Both the position numbers and the translations under genes were made by a program. DNA of 64,000 bases, taken from contig NZ_CP071407.1 in assembly GCF_022647325.1 (NCBI RefSeq), positions 124,001 to 188,000 of the forward strand, given 5' to 3'. The DNA comes from Pantoea deleyi. Lineage in GTDB: Bacteria; Pseudomonadota; Gammaproteobacteria; Enterobacterales; Enterobacteriaceae. Below the pieces are notes generated by a model, which was not told where the DNA came from, ran no database searches, and saw nothing but the letters and a program-made list of their open reading frames with translations. Shown one piece after another: positions 53,993 through 62,784 of the stretch (its first letter is position 1; each line of letters opens with the position of its first letter).

Positions 53993-54758
53993 TATCAGTG
54001 ACACCTCGCTGTTGCTGTCACTGAGTCTGGTCATCATTGCCTTGCTGATCAGTCAGAAAGAAAAGCTCGGCATGAGCAAGGATATTATCTGGAGTGTCTG
54101 CCGGGCAATCGTACAGCTGGTGATCGTCGGCTTTGTACTGAAGTCGATTTTCGATGTGAACAACGACTGGCTCACCGTGCTGATGGTGCTGTTTATCTGC
54201 GTCAACGCCGCAATCAACGCCCGCAAACGGGGACGGGATATCGGAAACGCTTTTGGCATCGCGTTTGCGGCGATTTTCAGCGGCACGGTGATAACCCTCG
54301 CGATTCTGGTACTGAGCGGTGCGATAGCCTTCGTGCCGATGCAGGTCATTCCCATCTCCGGCATGATCGCGGGTAATGCGATGGTCGCCGTCGGGCTCTG
54401 CTTTACCAGTCTGCATCAGCGTTTCCGGGATAATCATCAGAAAATTATGGAGATGCTGAGCCTGGGCGCCCCGGTGAAACTGGCCTCGAAGCGCATTATC
54501 GCGGACACCATCCGCACCGCCATGATCCCGACCGTGGATGCGGCGAAGACGGTCGGGCTGGTCAGCCTGCCAGGGATGATGTCGGGTCTGATTTTTGCGG
54601 GTATCGATCCGCTTAAGGCCATCAAATACCAGATCATGGTGACCTTTATGCTGACAGGCACCGCCAGTCTCTCCACCATCATCGCCGTCTGGTTATCTTA
54701 CCGGCGCTTTTACAACGACAGGGCGCAGCTGAAAATCACCCACCCCCTGGATCGGTAA
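53979..54758 (+). CDS. fetB: Iron-export ABC transporter permease FetB
   Basis: A 259-residue inner-membrane protein of the UPF0014/YbbM family, with about six to seven hydrophobic segments (SLLLSLSLVIIALLI, IVQLVIVGFVLKSIF, WLTVLMVLFICVNAA, FGIAFAAIFSGTVITLAILVL). The conserved VGLVSLPGMMSGLIFAG near 203-219 is diagnostic. GTG 53979 is used because AGGAG lies eight bases before it; the ATG two codons earlier is too close. It forms an exporter with FetA. The two-gene order and overlap match the known operon. Confidence 0.93.
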   Translation: MNQHDISDTSLLLSLSLVIIALLISQKEKLGMSKDIIWSVCRAIVQLVIVGFVLKSIFDVNNDWLTVLMVLFICVNAAINARKRGRDIGNAFGIAFAAIFSGTVITLAILVLSGAIAFVPMQVIPISGMIAGNAMVAVGLCFTSLHQRFRDNHQKIMEMLSLGAPVKLASKRIIADTIRTAMIPTVDAAKTVGLVSLPGMMSGLIFAGIDPLKAIKYQIMVTFMLTGTASLSTIIAVWLSYRRFYNDRAQLKITHPLDR

Positions 54759-54997
54759 GGTCGCGTTAGCGCGCGCCCGGAACAGCCGTGCGCATGTGTA
54801 CAGAGCACCCGCCGGGGGCTGAGGAAAGCAGGGGCAGGGCCGATCCAGTAGGGCCTGTTCGGAAAGCGATCTCCGCAGTTGCCCTGCCGATCGTCAGACC
54901 GCAGGCCGGTGCCAAACGGTTGCTTGTCTGTTCCTGGCACGCTGTTACGCATTGCCTTCTATGTTAGGGTTAAACCTTCACGATGAAGGAGAGCAAG

Positions 54998-55309
54998 ATG
55001 ATAGTCAGAACATGGCACGGATGCGTTCCGGTCAGACATGCTGAAGGATTTGCCGATCACCTGCAGAAGACCGGGGTTGAACATTCAGAAGGAACGCCGG
55101 GCAATCTGGGGGCCAGCGTGCGCAGAGAAACGCAGGGCGAATGGGCGCATTTTTTTCTGGCAACCTGGTGGGAAAACATCGACGCGGTGAAAGCCTTTGC
55201 CGGTGAACAGTATCATGTGGCCGTTACCTATCCCGATGATGAGCAGTTTGAGCTGCTATCCGACCCGTATGTTTTCCAGCATCAGGTAGAGAGCATGACA
55301 CCGCTGTGA
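54998..55309 (+). CDS. Antibiotic-biosynthesis-monooxygenase-like (ABM fold) protein
   Basis: A 103-residue ferredoxin-like small protein. Start at 54998 (MIVRTWHGCVPVRHAEGFAD) follows GAAGGAGAG. The sequence AHFFLATWWENIDAVKAFAGE near 50-70 and the final YVFQHQVES are typical of dimeric ABM/EthD-like barrels that handle small aromatic or haem-like ligands. The substrate is unknown. It stands alone, with a long 11-bp hairpin directly after the stop. Confidence 0.72.
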   Translation: MIVRTWHGCVPVRHAEGFADHLQKTGVEHSEGTPGNLGASVRRETQGEWAHFFLATWWENIDAVKAFAGEQYHVAVTYPDDEQFELLSDPYVFQHQVESMTPL

Positions 55310-55316
55310 GTGACCG

Positions 55317-55351
55317 GCAGGCGCAGATCGCGGCGGCGCTTCTGCGCCTGC
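55317..55351 (+). terminator. Hairpin after the ABM-like gene
   Basis: GCAGGCGCAGA/TCTGCGCCTGC, a perfect 11-bp stem with a 13-base GC-rich loop, eight bases after the stop. It lacks a T tract. Confidence 0.55.
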
Positions 55352-55389
55352 GGCGGGCTAACGTCTGAAGTCCGCATCTCCGTTCAGAT

Positions 55390-55424
55390 AAAAAAACAGG
55401 CTTCCGGACGCGGAGCCGGGCCTG
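55390..55424 (-). terminator. Orphan minus-strand terminator
   Basis: On minus, CAGGC...GCCTG with an inner CCGG pair is followed by seven T residues. No minus-strand gene ends here; the nearest one (56003-56233) is 580 bases away with a plus-strand gene between. It may stop antisense transcription or end a small RNA. Confidence 0.5.
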
Positions 55425-55506
55425 AACAGCCCCTGTCTGTGCCCTGTTCAGGGGATTGCCGGGCTGATGGGTGCGGTACGTTATCCTCCTCATGCAGGAG
55501 GGGATC

Positions 55507-55803
55507 ATGATTAAAAATACCTGTGTTATTTCGGTAATGCTGAGCCTGGCGCTTTGCTGGGCCGGTGCGGCTGAGGCTAAGCGACAGAAGCAGACCGACG
55601 ATGAGGTTCGTCAGCGCATTATCGACGATGCCATCGCCGCTTATCCTGGCGTCTGCGCGTGCCCGTTCAACACTGCGCGCAACGGCAGCCGCTGTGGCGG
55701 ACGTAGCGCCTGGAGCAGGCAGGGTGGATACGCACTGGTTTGTTTTAAAAAAGAGGTGTCAAAGGAAAGCGTGGAGGAATGGCGCAGGAATAATGATGCC
55801 TGA
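55507..55803 (+). CDS. Small secreted cysteine-containing protein
   Basis: A 98-residue protein. ATG 55507 follows CAGGAGGGGA. A signal peptide (VISVMLSLALCWAGAAEA, cleavage near 22) is followed by a charged helix (DDEVRQRIIDDAIAAYPG) and a compact motif, CACPFNTARNGSRCGGRSAWSR near 45-66, with four cysteines in the mature part. The PGxCxCPxNxxRxGxxCGxRSAxSR pattern recurs in many small bacterial secreted proteins of unknown function. Its 3' neighbour is on the opposite strand. Confidence 0.72.
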   Translation: MIKNTCVISVMLSLALCWAGAAEAKRQKQTDDEVRQRIIDDAIAAYPGVCACPFNTARNGSRCGGRSAWSRQGGYALVCFKKEVSKESVEEWRRNNDA

Positions 55804-56002
55804 ACAGTGTTGTCCGGCCATGTCTGGCAGGGATATCAGGGTCTGGACAGCAGGGAAGTCTGCATCCCCACGCTCTGCCGGAAGTGATTTTCGCTGATGA
55901 GTTGTGCAACGCCTGGCGAAACAGTGACGGACGGCGGCCGGGTAAAGCGCTGATGACCCGGACCGGGCCATCAGCGTACACATCACCGTGTCACGGGGCC
56001 GC

Positions 56003-56233
56003 TTATTTCTGCGCCTGCTGAGCCTGCTGGTTTTTTTCTGCTTCTTTCTGTTTCTTCTTCGCCATGTGGTGACCGACTGCGCAGCCTGCCGCAGCGCCAG
56101 CCACGCCATGATGAGCAACATGACCTGCTACGCCGCCTACGGCCGCGCCTTTCAGACAGCCTTCGGCATTAGCCTGCATATTCACAGACAAAAACAGACC
56201 GGTCGCCATCACAATCACTGATAATTTTTTCAT
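56003..56233 (-). CDS. Small exported glycine/alanine-rich protein
   Basis: A 76-residue protein with a signal peptide (KLSVIVMATGLFLSVNMQANA, cleavage near 23). A glycine-zipper-like hydrophobic stretch rich in Gly, Ala and His follows (GAAVGGVAGHVAHHGVAGAA near 29-48, with CAVGHHMA after), then a highly charged Lys/Gln tail (KKKQKEAEKNQQAQQ). Two cysteines (EGCLKG, AGCAVG) could form a disulfide. ATG 56233 has AGGA upstream. The look is of a small envelope stress or periplasmic protein, but I cannot name it. Confidence 0.72.
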   Translation of the reverse strand: MKKLSVIVMATGLFLSVNMQANAEGCLKGAAVGGVAGHVAHHGVAGAAAGCAVGHHMAKKKQKEAEKNQQAQQAQK

Positions 56234-56401
56234 CACTGGATATCCTGGTAGTCATAGTTGCACGTTGAACTCAGCAGAGCATAGCGATCCGGTGAGCGTT
56301 ATGCTGTCCGGGATACAGGAATCACGACGTTAGTTACCTGTGGTTACGCTTTTCGCGCACAGAGAGGACGGAGGGCTGTCTTCCGGTGGCTGGCCGGTGT
56401 G

Positions 56402-57490
56402 TTATTCCTCGCCAGCCGCTATCACGCCAGGTCTGGTGGCGGGCAGCCAGAATGAAAATCGGGTGCCTGCCAGTGCGTTACGGCTGCAGGTGACGGACCC
56501 GCCCAGCGCCAGCACAATGGCCTTCACCACCGCCAGCCCCAGCCCGGTGCCGCCGCTCTGACGCGACCGGGAATCATCGGTACGGACGAAGGCATCCCAG
56601 ACGGTAAGCGCAAACGCCGGATCGATGCCGGGGCCTTCGTCGTCGATATGCACCACAACCCCGTCTGCGTCCTGCTCGCAGGCGATCATCACGATGCCCG
56701 GCACAGCATAACGGCGGGCATTCTCCAGAAAGGCCAGCAGCACCTGCCTGAAGCGTGAGGCATCGCACTCGATCGTCGCCGGCGTGACTTTGAGCACCAA
56801 TGAGTGGTGACTGGCTTTGAAATCCGCCCTGACCAGTTCAGCCAGCGACTCGATCTCACTGTGGATGTTCACACGCTCATAATGCATGTGCAGATGGCCC
56901 GACTGCGCCAGACTCAGGGTTCTCAGATCTTCAATCAGGCGCGTCAGGCCCTCAGTCTGATGGATCAGACTGACGAAGAGCTTCTGATCGGGCGCGAAGA
57001 TACCGTCCGCCAGGCCCTGAAGCCGTCCGCGCAGTATCGTCACCGGCGTGCGTAGTTCATGGGCAATGGCGGCGTTCCAGGTCTGGCTGTTCTGCGACAG
57101 ATTCTCCAGCGCGGCCGCCATGCGGTTGAAGTCTTTGACCAGCGCATCTATCTCGCCAATCTCTATGGCACCTTCGCTGGCGCGCGCACTCAGGTCGCCT
57201 TCCGCCACCCGTTTCGCACTATGCGTCAGGGATTCCAGTGGCACGACCATCTGACGCGCGAAGCGGGCAGAGAAGAAAACGGAGACGGCGATGGTCAGCA
57301 GCGTGGAGACCAGCATCGTAAGCCAGTCGCTGGTGGTGCCAATATCCAGATCGGGCGGCAGCAGCTCACCCGAAAACAGGCCGATGACGGTTGGCGCGAG
57401 CGTGTAGGTGGCAAAGGAGGTCACGAATGAATAGAGCGTGACCCTGATAATCAGCCAGTTCAGCTGCTGGCTGAGCCCCCGGCGTTTCAT
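56402..57490 (-). CDS. Sensor histidine kinase (efflux-linked)
   Basis: A 362-residue two-span sensor kinase. Membrane segments are at about 12-34 and 55-75, enclosing a short periplasmic loop. HAMP spans about 75-130 (SARFARQMVVPLESLTHSAKRVAEGDLSA). The H-box is NAAIAHELRTPVTILRG near 136-152, with N-box ENARRYA near 262-268, G1 DDEGPGIDP near 290-298 and G2 GGTGLGLAVVKAIV near 320-333. It resembles BaeS/AdeS-type kinases that control RND pumps. The ATG overlaps the response-regulator stop by four bases. It is the last gene of the MFP-RND-RR-HK operon. Confidence 0.93.
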   Translation of the reverse strand: MKRRGLSQQLNWLIIRVTLYSFVTSFATYTLAPTVIGLFSGELLPPDLDIGTTSDWLTMLVSTLLTIAVSVFFSARFARQMVVPLESLTHSAKRVAEGDLSARASEGAIEIGEIDALVKDFNRMAAALENLSQNSQTWNAAIAHELRTPVTILRGRLQGLADGIFAPDQKLFVSLIHQTEGLTRLIEDLRTLSLAQSGHLHMHYERVNIHSEIESLAELVRADFKASHHSLVLKVTPATIECDASRFRQVLLAFLENARRYAVPGIVMIACEQDADGVVVHIDDEGPGIDPAFALTVWDAFVRTDDSRSRQSGGTGLGLAVVKAIVLALGGSVTCSRNALAGTRFSFWLPATRPGVIAAGEE

Positions 57491-58182
57491 TTCCCCTCTC
57501 CCAGGCGATAGCCAAAACCGCGCACGTTCTGCAGCAGTCCGGATACCCCGGCGTCTTCGAGTTTCCTGCGTAACTTACTGATGTGGCTGTCTACCGTTCG
57601 CGGCAGGGTGTCGCCCTCTGGAAAGCAGGCTTCCAGCAGTTCATCCCGGCTGAAAACCCGCGCAGGCTCACGCACAAAATGGGCGATCAGCCGGAACTCG
57701 GTTGTGGTGAGGCGGGGAGCGATGTCGATACCTTCGGGTTTGAGGGTGACGCTGTGCTGCTGCACGTTCACTGAGAGGGATCGGCTGGACAGAACATCGT
57801 CTGAACGGGTCGCCACCTGTGTGCGGCGCAGGACGGCCTGCACCCGCGCCACCACCTCGGCGGGATTGAACGGCTTAACCACATAATCATCGGCACCAAT
57901 GCGCAGCGCAGAGAGTTTATCCACGTCATCGTCGTTCGCCGTCAGCATAATGATCGGCGTGTCGCCGCGCCGACGGATCTCCGCCAGCACCTGCCAGCCA
58001 TCCATCACCGGCATACGGACGTCCAGGATGATCAGCTGCGGCGCAGCGGTCGCGTAACGGCTCAGCGCCAGGGCACCGTTTTCCGCATGGCTGACGCTAT
58101 AGCCGCTATTCTGCAGATAGGCGGTCAGAATGGCGGCTATCTCCGGATCATCTTCGACGATTAAAATATCGCTGTTGTTCAT
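57487..58182 (-). CDS. OmpR-family response regulator (efflux-linked)
   Basis: A 231-residue regulator. The receiver has acidic residues in LIVEDDPEIAA, the phosphorylation site Asp54 in IILDVRMPVMDGW and the conserved lysine in VVKPFNPAEV near 103-112. The C-terminal winged helix (about 128-228) includes LTTTEFRLIAHFVREPARVFSRDELLE and TLPRTVDSHISKLRRKLED, the DNA recognition helix. It probably activates the upstream pump genes in the manner of AdeR/BaeR; this is inference from position. A 180-base gap with a hairpin separates it from the RND gene. Confidence 0.94.
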   Translation of the reverse strand: MNNSDILIVEDDPEIAAILTAYLQNSGYSVSHAENGALALSRYATAAPQLIILDVRMPVMDGWQVLAEIRRRGDTPIIMLTANDDDVDKLSALRIGADDYVVKPFNPAEVVARVQAVLRRTQVATRSDDVLSSRSLSVNVQQHSVTLKPEGIDIAPRLTTTEFRLIAHFVREPARVFSRDELLEACFPEGDTLPRTVDSHISKLRRKLEDAGVSGLLQNVRGFGYRLGEGK

Positions 58183-58205
58183 AAGTATCCTGTGTTCGTT
58201 TTTAC

Positions 58206-58239
58206 CGCCCCGGCTGGTGTTGTCCGGCCAGACGGGGCG
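58206..58239. repeat. Intercistronic hairpin between the RND gene and the response regulator
   Basis: CGCCCCG/CGGGGCG flanks an inner CTGG/CCAG pair, within the 180-base gap (58183-58362). No T tract. Because the regulator follows the pump on the minus strand, this hairpin may adjust expression or stability of the distal cistrons. Confidence 0.45.
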
Positions 58240-58362
58240 TTACGGAGGGTATCGCTATGCCGGAAGCCTGCTGTTTCCCGGTAAATCGCCGTAAACAGAC
58301 GCGGCCTTATCATATCAGCTCCGGCAATCAATAAAGCAGACGGGATAGCGCCGGTGACGCGG

Positions 58363-61300
58363 TTACCTTCTCTTTCCTTTCAGTCTGACCGCCAGCGTCA
58401 TGATCACGACGAAAAACAGCGGGACAAACAGGATGGCCAGCAGTGTGGCACTGATGATCCCGCCAAAAACGCCGGTTCCGATAGCATGCTGGGTTTCACT
58501 GGCCGGGCCGGACGCGATAATCAACGGCACCACACCCAGCCCGAACGCCAGCGAGGTCATGATGATCGGACGCAGCCGCATCCGGGCCGCCGTTATCGCC
58601 GCATCCCGCAGGCTCCGGCCCTCCTGGTGAAGCTGCCGGGCAAACTCGACGATCAGCACCGCATTTTTGGCCGACAGGCCGATCACCGTAATCAGTCCGA
58701 CCTTGAAGAAGACGTCATCCGGCAATCCGCGCATCATTACGGCGGTGACGGCACCGGCAATCCCCAGTGGAATAACCATCAGCACGGAGAGCGGGATGGC
58801 CCAGCTCTCATACAGCGCGGCCAGCACCAGGAAGATCACCAGAATGGAGAGCGCCATCAGCATCGGTGCCTGCGCGGCGGACTGCTGCTCCTGCAGCGAC
58901 TGCCCGGTCCATTCGATCGCGAACCCCGTCGGTAGCTGCCGGGCAAGCGATTCCATCTCCTTCATGGCATCGCCGCTTGAGACGCCGGGCGCGGCACTTC
59001 CGGATATCCGCATCGCCGGATAGCCCTGATAGCGGACCTGCTGAAGCGGCGAGGAAGCGGCGGTCGGCGTAATAAAGCTCTTCAGCGCCACCATCCTGTC
59101 GTCGCTGTTACGGACGTAAAGATTCAGGATGTCATCCATCTGCATACGATCCTTTGCCTCGGCCTGAATAATCACCTGCTGCATACGGCCTCTGTTGGGA
59201 TAGTCGTTGACGTAGAGCGATCCCATCGCGGCGGAGAGGGTGTCGCTGATACTGGCAAACGAAACGCCCATGGCACTGGCTTTCTCACGATCGATATTCA
59301 GCCGGATACTCCTGCCGGGCGGCAGACCATCTGCATAAACCTGGGTTACTTTATGGCTGCTGGCGGCAAGCTGCAGTAGCTGCTGCTGCGCGGCTTCCAG
59401 CGCCGGGTAGCCCCGACCGGCCCGATCCTCCAGCCGCAGCGTAAAGCCGGACGAGGTGCCCAGCTCCTCAATGGCCGGGGGCATCATCGTCATGATGGTG
59501 CCCTCCGTCATATCGGCCATCGCCGCGTCGGCGAATCTGGCCTCGCGCAGCGTTGAGCTGTCACCGCGATCTTTTGCCTCTTTCAGGACGGTAAAGGTCA
59601 GTGCGGTGTTTGCGCCCGCACCCGAAAAGCCAAATCCCAGAATGGACTGATTGGTGGCGATAGCCGGGCGCGCACCCATCGCCTCTTCATATTTTTTTAC
59701 GACCGCCAGCGTCCGCTGCTGCGTCGCCTCGGCCGGGAGCTGAAACGCCGTCATGAAATAGCCCTGATCCTCCTCCGGCAGAAACGCGGAAGCGAGCTGG
59801 CTGAAGGCGATCGCCGTTCCGGCACAGAGCGCAACATAGACCAGCAGCATGCGGCCTGAGCGTCTGAGTATCGTGGCTGTCCAGCCTGAATAGCGCTGGG
59901 TCAGTCGCGCTAACGCCCGGTTAAATCCGCCAAAAAAACCGCCGCTGGCGTGATCGTCGGGCATTCGCAGCAGCGTGGCGCAGAGTGCCGGGGTCAGCGA
60001 CAGCGCCAGCAGCGCGGAAAAAAGAATCGCGGTGGCGATGGAGAGCGCAAACTGACGATAGATGATGCCGACGGAGCCGCTGGCGAACCCGATCGGGATG
60101 AAAACGGCGGTGAGCACCAGGGTAATGCCGATGATGGCGCCGGTGATCTCCCGCATTGCCCGTGAGGTCGCCTCACGCGGGCCGAGATTTTCCTCGCGCA
60201 TCAGCCGTTCGACGTTCTCCACCACCACAATGGCGTCATCAACAATGATGCCGATGGCCAGCACCAGACCAAACATGGTCAGCACATTGACGGAGAAGCC
60301 AGCGAGCAGCATGACGGATAGCGTGCCCAGTAACGCAATCGGCGCGACAATGGCCGGAATGAAGGTATACCTGATGTTCTGCAAAAACAGATACATCACC
60401 ACGAAAACCAGCACCATCGCTTCGAGAAGGGTGTGGATGACCTTCCCGATGGAGAGCTTTACGAACGGTGCCGTATTGAAAGGGATGGCATACCGGATAT
60501 CCTCAGGCATGGAGAGACTCAGTGTCTGCATCCGGGCCGACAGGGCTTCTGCGGTTTTCACGGCGTTGGCCCCGGGCGCGAGCATGATGGCCGCACCGGT
60601 AGAGTGCTGTCCGTTTTCACGCATCATCATGCTGTAGGTCTGCGAGCCATACGCCACTCTGGCGACATCCGCGAGTGTGACGCTGGAGCCATCCCTGTTC
60701 GCACGCAGCACAATACGGCCAAACGCTGCCGGCGTGGCCAGCTGACCGGCTACCGTCAGGGGCAGGGTAACCATCTGACCCGGCAGCGCCGGTTCGTCGC
60801 CGATGCGGCCCGGCGCGATTTGCGCATTCTGCTGCGTAATGGCGGCGGCGATATCATTCATCGTCAGGTTAAATGAGAGCAGTTTCACCGGATCAACCCA
60901 GACGCGCAGGGCGCTTTCGGCGCCAAAGAGCTGAACGCGACCCACGCCGGGCAGCCTGCGCAGCTCTTCAACCACGTTTCTGGCCATGTAGTCACTGAGC
61001 GCTTCACTGTCTGTTTTGCCGGTCTTGGAGGTCAGGCTGACGATCATCAGAAAACCGGTATCGGCAGCTTCGACCTGCAGGCCGTTCTGTCGCACGGCCT
61101 GCGGCAGGCGGGACTCCACCGCCCTGATACGGTTCTGAACATCGACCTGCGCCAGTTCGGCATTCGTTCCCGGTTTAAAGGTGACGGTAATCGTCGCCTG
61201 ACCAGAGGTGTCTGTCGATGATTCAAAGTAGAGCAGGTTTTTAACGCCAGAGAGTTCGCGTTCGATCAGACTGACGACCGAATCGTTCATGGTCTGCGGC

Positions 61301-61458
61301 GACGCTCCGGCCCAGGTGGCGGTGAGAGTGACATTGACAGGAGCCACCGAGGGATAACGGGCCACCGGAAGCCGCGTCAGAGACAGAACGCCGAACAGGA
61401 CAATAAACAGCGCGACCACCCAGGCAAAAACCGGACGTCTGATAAAGAACTGAGCCAT
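58363..61458 (-). CDS. RND multidrug efflux pump inner-membrane subunit (HAE1/AcrB family)
   Basis: A 1031-residue proton-driven drug exporter. Twelve membrane segments and two large periplasmic loops fit AcrB/AdeB. The proton-relay aspartates are seen in GIIVDDAIVVVENVERLM near 402-419. FLPEEDQGYFMTAFQLP near 557-573 begins the second periplasmic loop. N-terminal FFIRRPVFAWVVALFIVL is the standard start, and a periplasmic Thr/Gln region (ITQQNAQIAPGRIG) is also typical. It would form a trimer with the adaptor encoded just upstream and with TolC. The drug range cannot be read. A strong GGAGA precedes the ATG. Confidence 0.96.
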   Translation of the reverse strand: MAQFFIRRPVFAWVVALFIVLFGVLSLTRLPVARYPSVAPVNVTLTATWAGASPQTMNDSVVSLIERELSGVKNLLYFESSTDTSGQATITVTFKPGTNAELAQVDVQNRIRAVESRLPQAVRQNGLQVEAADTGFLMIVSLTSKTGKTDSEALSDYMARNVVEELRRLPGVGRVQLFGAESALRVWVDPVKLLSFNLTMNDIAAAITQQNAQIAPGRIGDEPALPGQMVTLPLTVAGQLATPAAFGRIVLRANRDGSSVTLADVARVAYGSQTYSMMMRENGQHSTGAAIMLAPGANAVKTAEALSARMQTLSLSMPEDIRYAIPFNTAPFVKLSIGKVIHTLLEAMVLVFVVMYLFLQNIRYTFIPAIVAPIALLGTLSVMLLAGFSVNVLTMFGLVLAIGIIVDDAIVVVENVERLMREENLGPREATSRAMREITGAIIGITLVLTAVFIPIGFASGSVGIIYRQFALSIATAILFSALLALSLTPALCATLLRMPDDHASGGFFGGFNRALARLTQRYSGWTATILRRSGRMLLVYVALCAGTAIAFSQLASAFLPEEDQGYFMTAFQLPAEATQQRTLAVVKKYEEAMGARPAIATNQSILGFGFSGAGANTALTFTVLKEAKDRGDSSTLREARFADAAMADMTEGTIMTMMPPAIEELGTSSGFTLRLEDRAGRGYPALEAAQQQLLQLAASSHKVTQVYADGLPPGRSIRLNIDREKASAMGVSFASISDTLSAAMGSLYVNDYPNRGRMQQVIIQAEAKDRMQMDDILNLYVRNSDDRMVALKSFITPTAASSPLQQVRYQGYPAMRISGSAAPGVSSGDAMKEMESLARQLPTGFAIEWTGQSLQEQQSAAQAPMLMALSILVIFLVLAALYESWAIPLSVLMVIPLGIAGAVTAVMMRGLPDDVFFKVGLITVIGLSAKNAVLIVEFARQLHQEGRSLRDAAITAARMRLRPIIMTSLAFGLGVVPLIIASGPASETQHAIGTGVFGGIISATLLAILFVPLFFVVIMTLAVRLKGKRR

Positions 61459-61459
61459 A

Positions 61460-62626
61460 TTACTCTTTCTCCTGCAGGGTCAGATTCACAGGAGGCGCTG
61501 CTGACAGCACCGCGGCGACGCGGGTGCCGTCGCTGAGTTTGTCCATGCCTTTTACGACGACACGACTGCCAGGCGGTAATCCTCCGGCGATGCGATAGCC
61601 TCCGTTAACCTGCTCGCCCACGCGGACGCTGAGCGGGTGCGCCTGCTGCTGATCGTCAATCACCCAGACCACGGCCGTGTCATTCTGGCGGGAAAGGGCC
61701 TGCTCAGGCACCATCAGTGCATCCTCATAGTGCTGTCGCGGAACCTGCACCCGCACGAACATACCCGGCAGCAGTTCGCGGTCGGGATTACTCACCTCAA
61801 TACGCACCAGCACCTGACCGGTACTGGTATCCACGCTCATGCCGGAAAACAGGATCCGGCCAGGCTGGCTGTAAGCCGTGCCATCCGGTAACAGGAGCTT
61901 AACCGGCAGGCCTGTCGTGGCGTTCTGCGGGCTGGCCACCTGTCTGCGCAGCTGCTGATAAACCCCGGCGGGCTGATAGACATCCACATAGATCGGGTCT
62001 GTCTGGTACAGACGGGCAAGGGGGCTGCTGTCGCCCGGCGTCACATAGGCCCCTTCAGAAACCAGCGCCTGATCGATACGGCCTGAAATGGGCGCTTCGA
62101 CCGTGGCGAAGCGCAGATCGAGGGCTTTGCGCTTCAGGGCCGCGCTGGCCTGTGCAACATCGGCCGCCGCCTGGCGGGCCGCAGCGACGGCATCGTCGTA
62201 ACTCTGACGACTCACCGCGCCCGTGCCGATCAGTTTCCGCAGCCGGGCGGCCTGCTGCTGTGCTCTGTCGTTCGCGGCCTGGGCCCGCAGTAAGCCAGCC
62301 CGCGCGTTCTCCACCTCGGCCGCAAAGGGAGCGGCGTTGATCTGGAAAAGGGGATCGCCCTTTTTCACCTCGGCACCCTGTTCAAACAGGCGGCGCTCAA
62401 TAACACCATTCACCTGGGCGCGTATCTCGGCCGTACGCAGGGCGTTGACCCGGCCAGGCAGCGTGTCATGCACGGATAAAACCTGAGGCTGGATCACCGC
62501 AACCGCAACCTGAGGATCGGCGGCCTGCGCATCGGGGCGGACATCATCATCGCAGCCCGCCAGCACGGCGATCAAGGCAGGCAGGATAAAGGGCAGCGAA
62601 AAGCGTTTAGGGGCGAACATGGGCAT
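61460..62626 (-). CDS. RND efflux periplasmic adaptor (MFP)
   Basis: A 388-residue AcrA/MexA/AdeA-type adaptor lipoprotein. The signal ends in LIAVLAGC (Cys25 from the first ATG, lipobox LAGC). Lipoyl/barrel-sandwich halves are seen in VNGVIERRLFEQGAEVKKGDPLFQIN near 72-97, with a coiled-coil hairpin (AQQQAARLRKLIGTGAVSRQSYDDA, read in parts) near 120-160 and APISGRIDQALVSEGAYVTPGD near 178-199. It is the first gene of the operon, one base from the RND gene. No outer-membrane channel gene follows, so TolC is the expected partner. Start could be Met1 or Met3. Confidence 0.95.
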   Translation of the reverse strand: MPMFAPKRFSLPFILPALIAVLAGCDDDVRPDAQAADPQVAVAVIQPQVLSVHDTLPGRVNALRTAEIRAQVNGVIERRLFEQGAEVKKGDPLFQINAAPFAAEVENARAGLLRAQAANDRAQQQAARLRKLIGTGAVSRQSYDDAVAAARQAAADVAQASAALKRKALDLRFATVEAPISGRIDQALVSEGAYVTPGDSSPLARLYQTDPIYVDVYQPAGVYQQLRRQVASPQNATTGLPVKLLLPDGTAYSQPGRILFSGMSVDTSTGQVLVRIEVSNPDRELLPGMFVRVQVPRQHYEDALMVPEQALSRQNDTAVVWVIDDQQQAHPLSVRVGEQVNGGYRIAGGLPPGSRVVVKGMDKLSDGTRVAAVLSAAPPVNLTLQEKE

Positions 62627-62784
62627 CTCGTCTTATTAAGGATGCGCAATCGTAACGGAGGGACGTTGATATGCCGTCGAGGCTGTGTGGAGATTGTGTG
62701 TAGCGGTGAAATATTTTAATAATTCAGACGGAAGCCGGGCCGGCAGTGTCTCTGCCGGCCAGTCAGTGAATTCACTCTCCGGTT

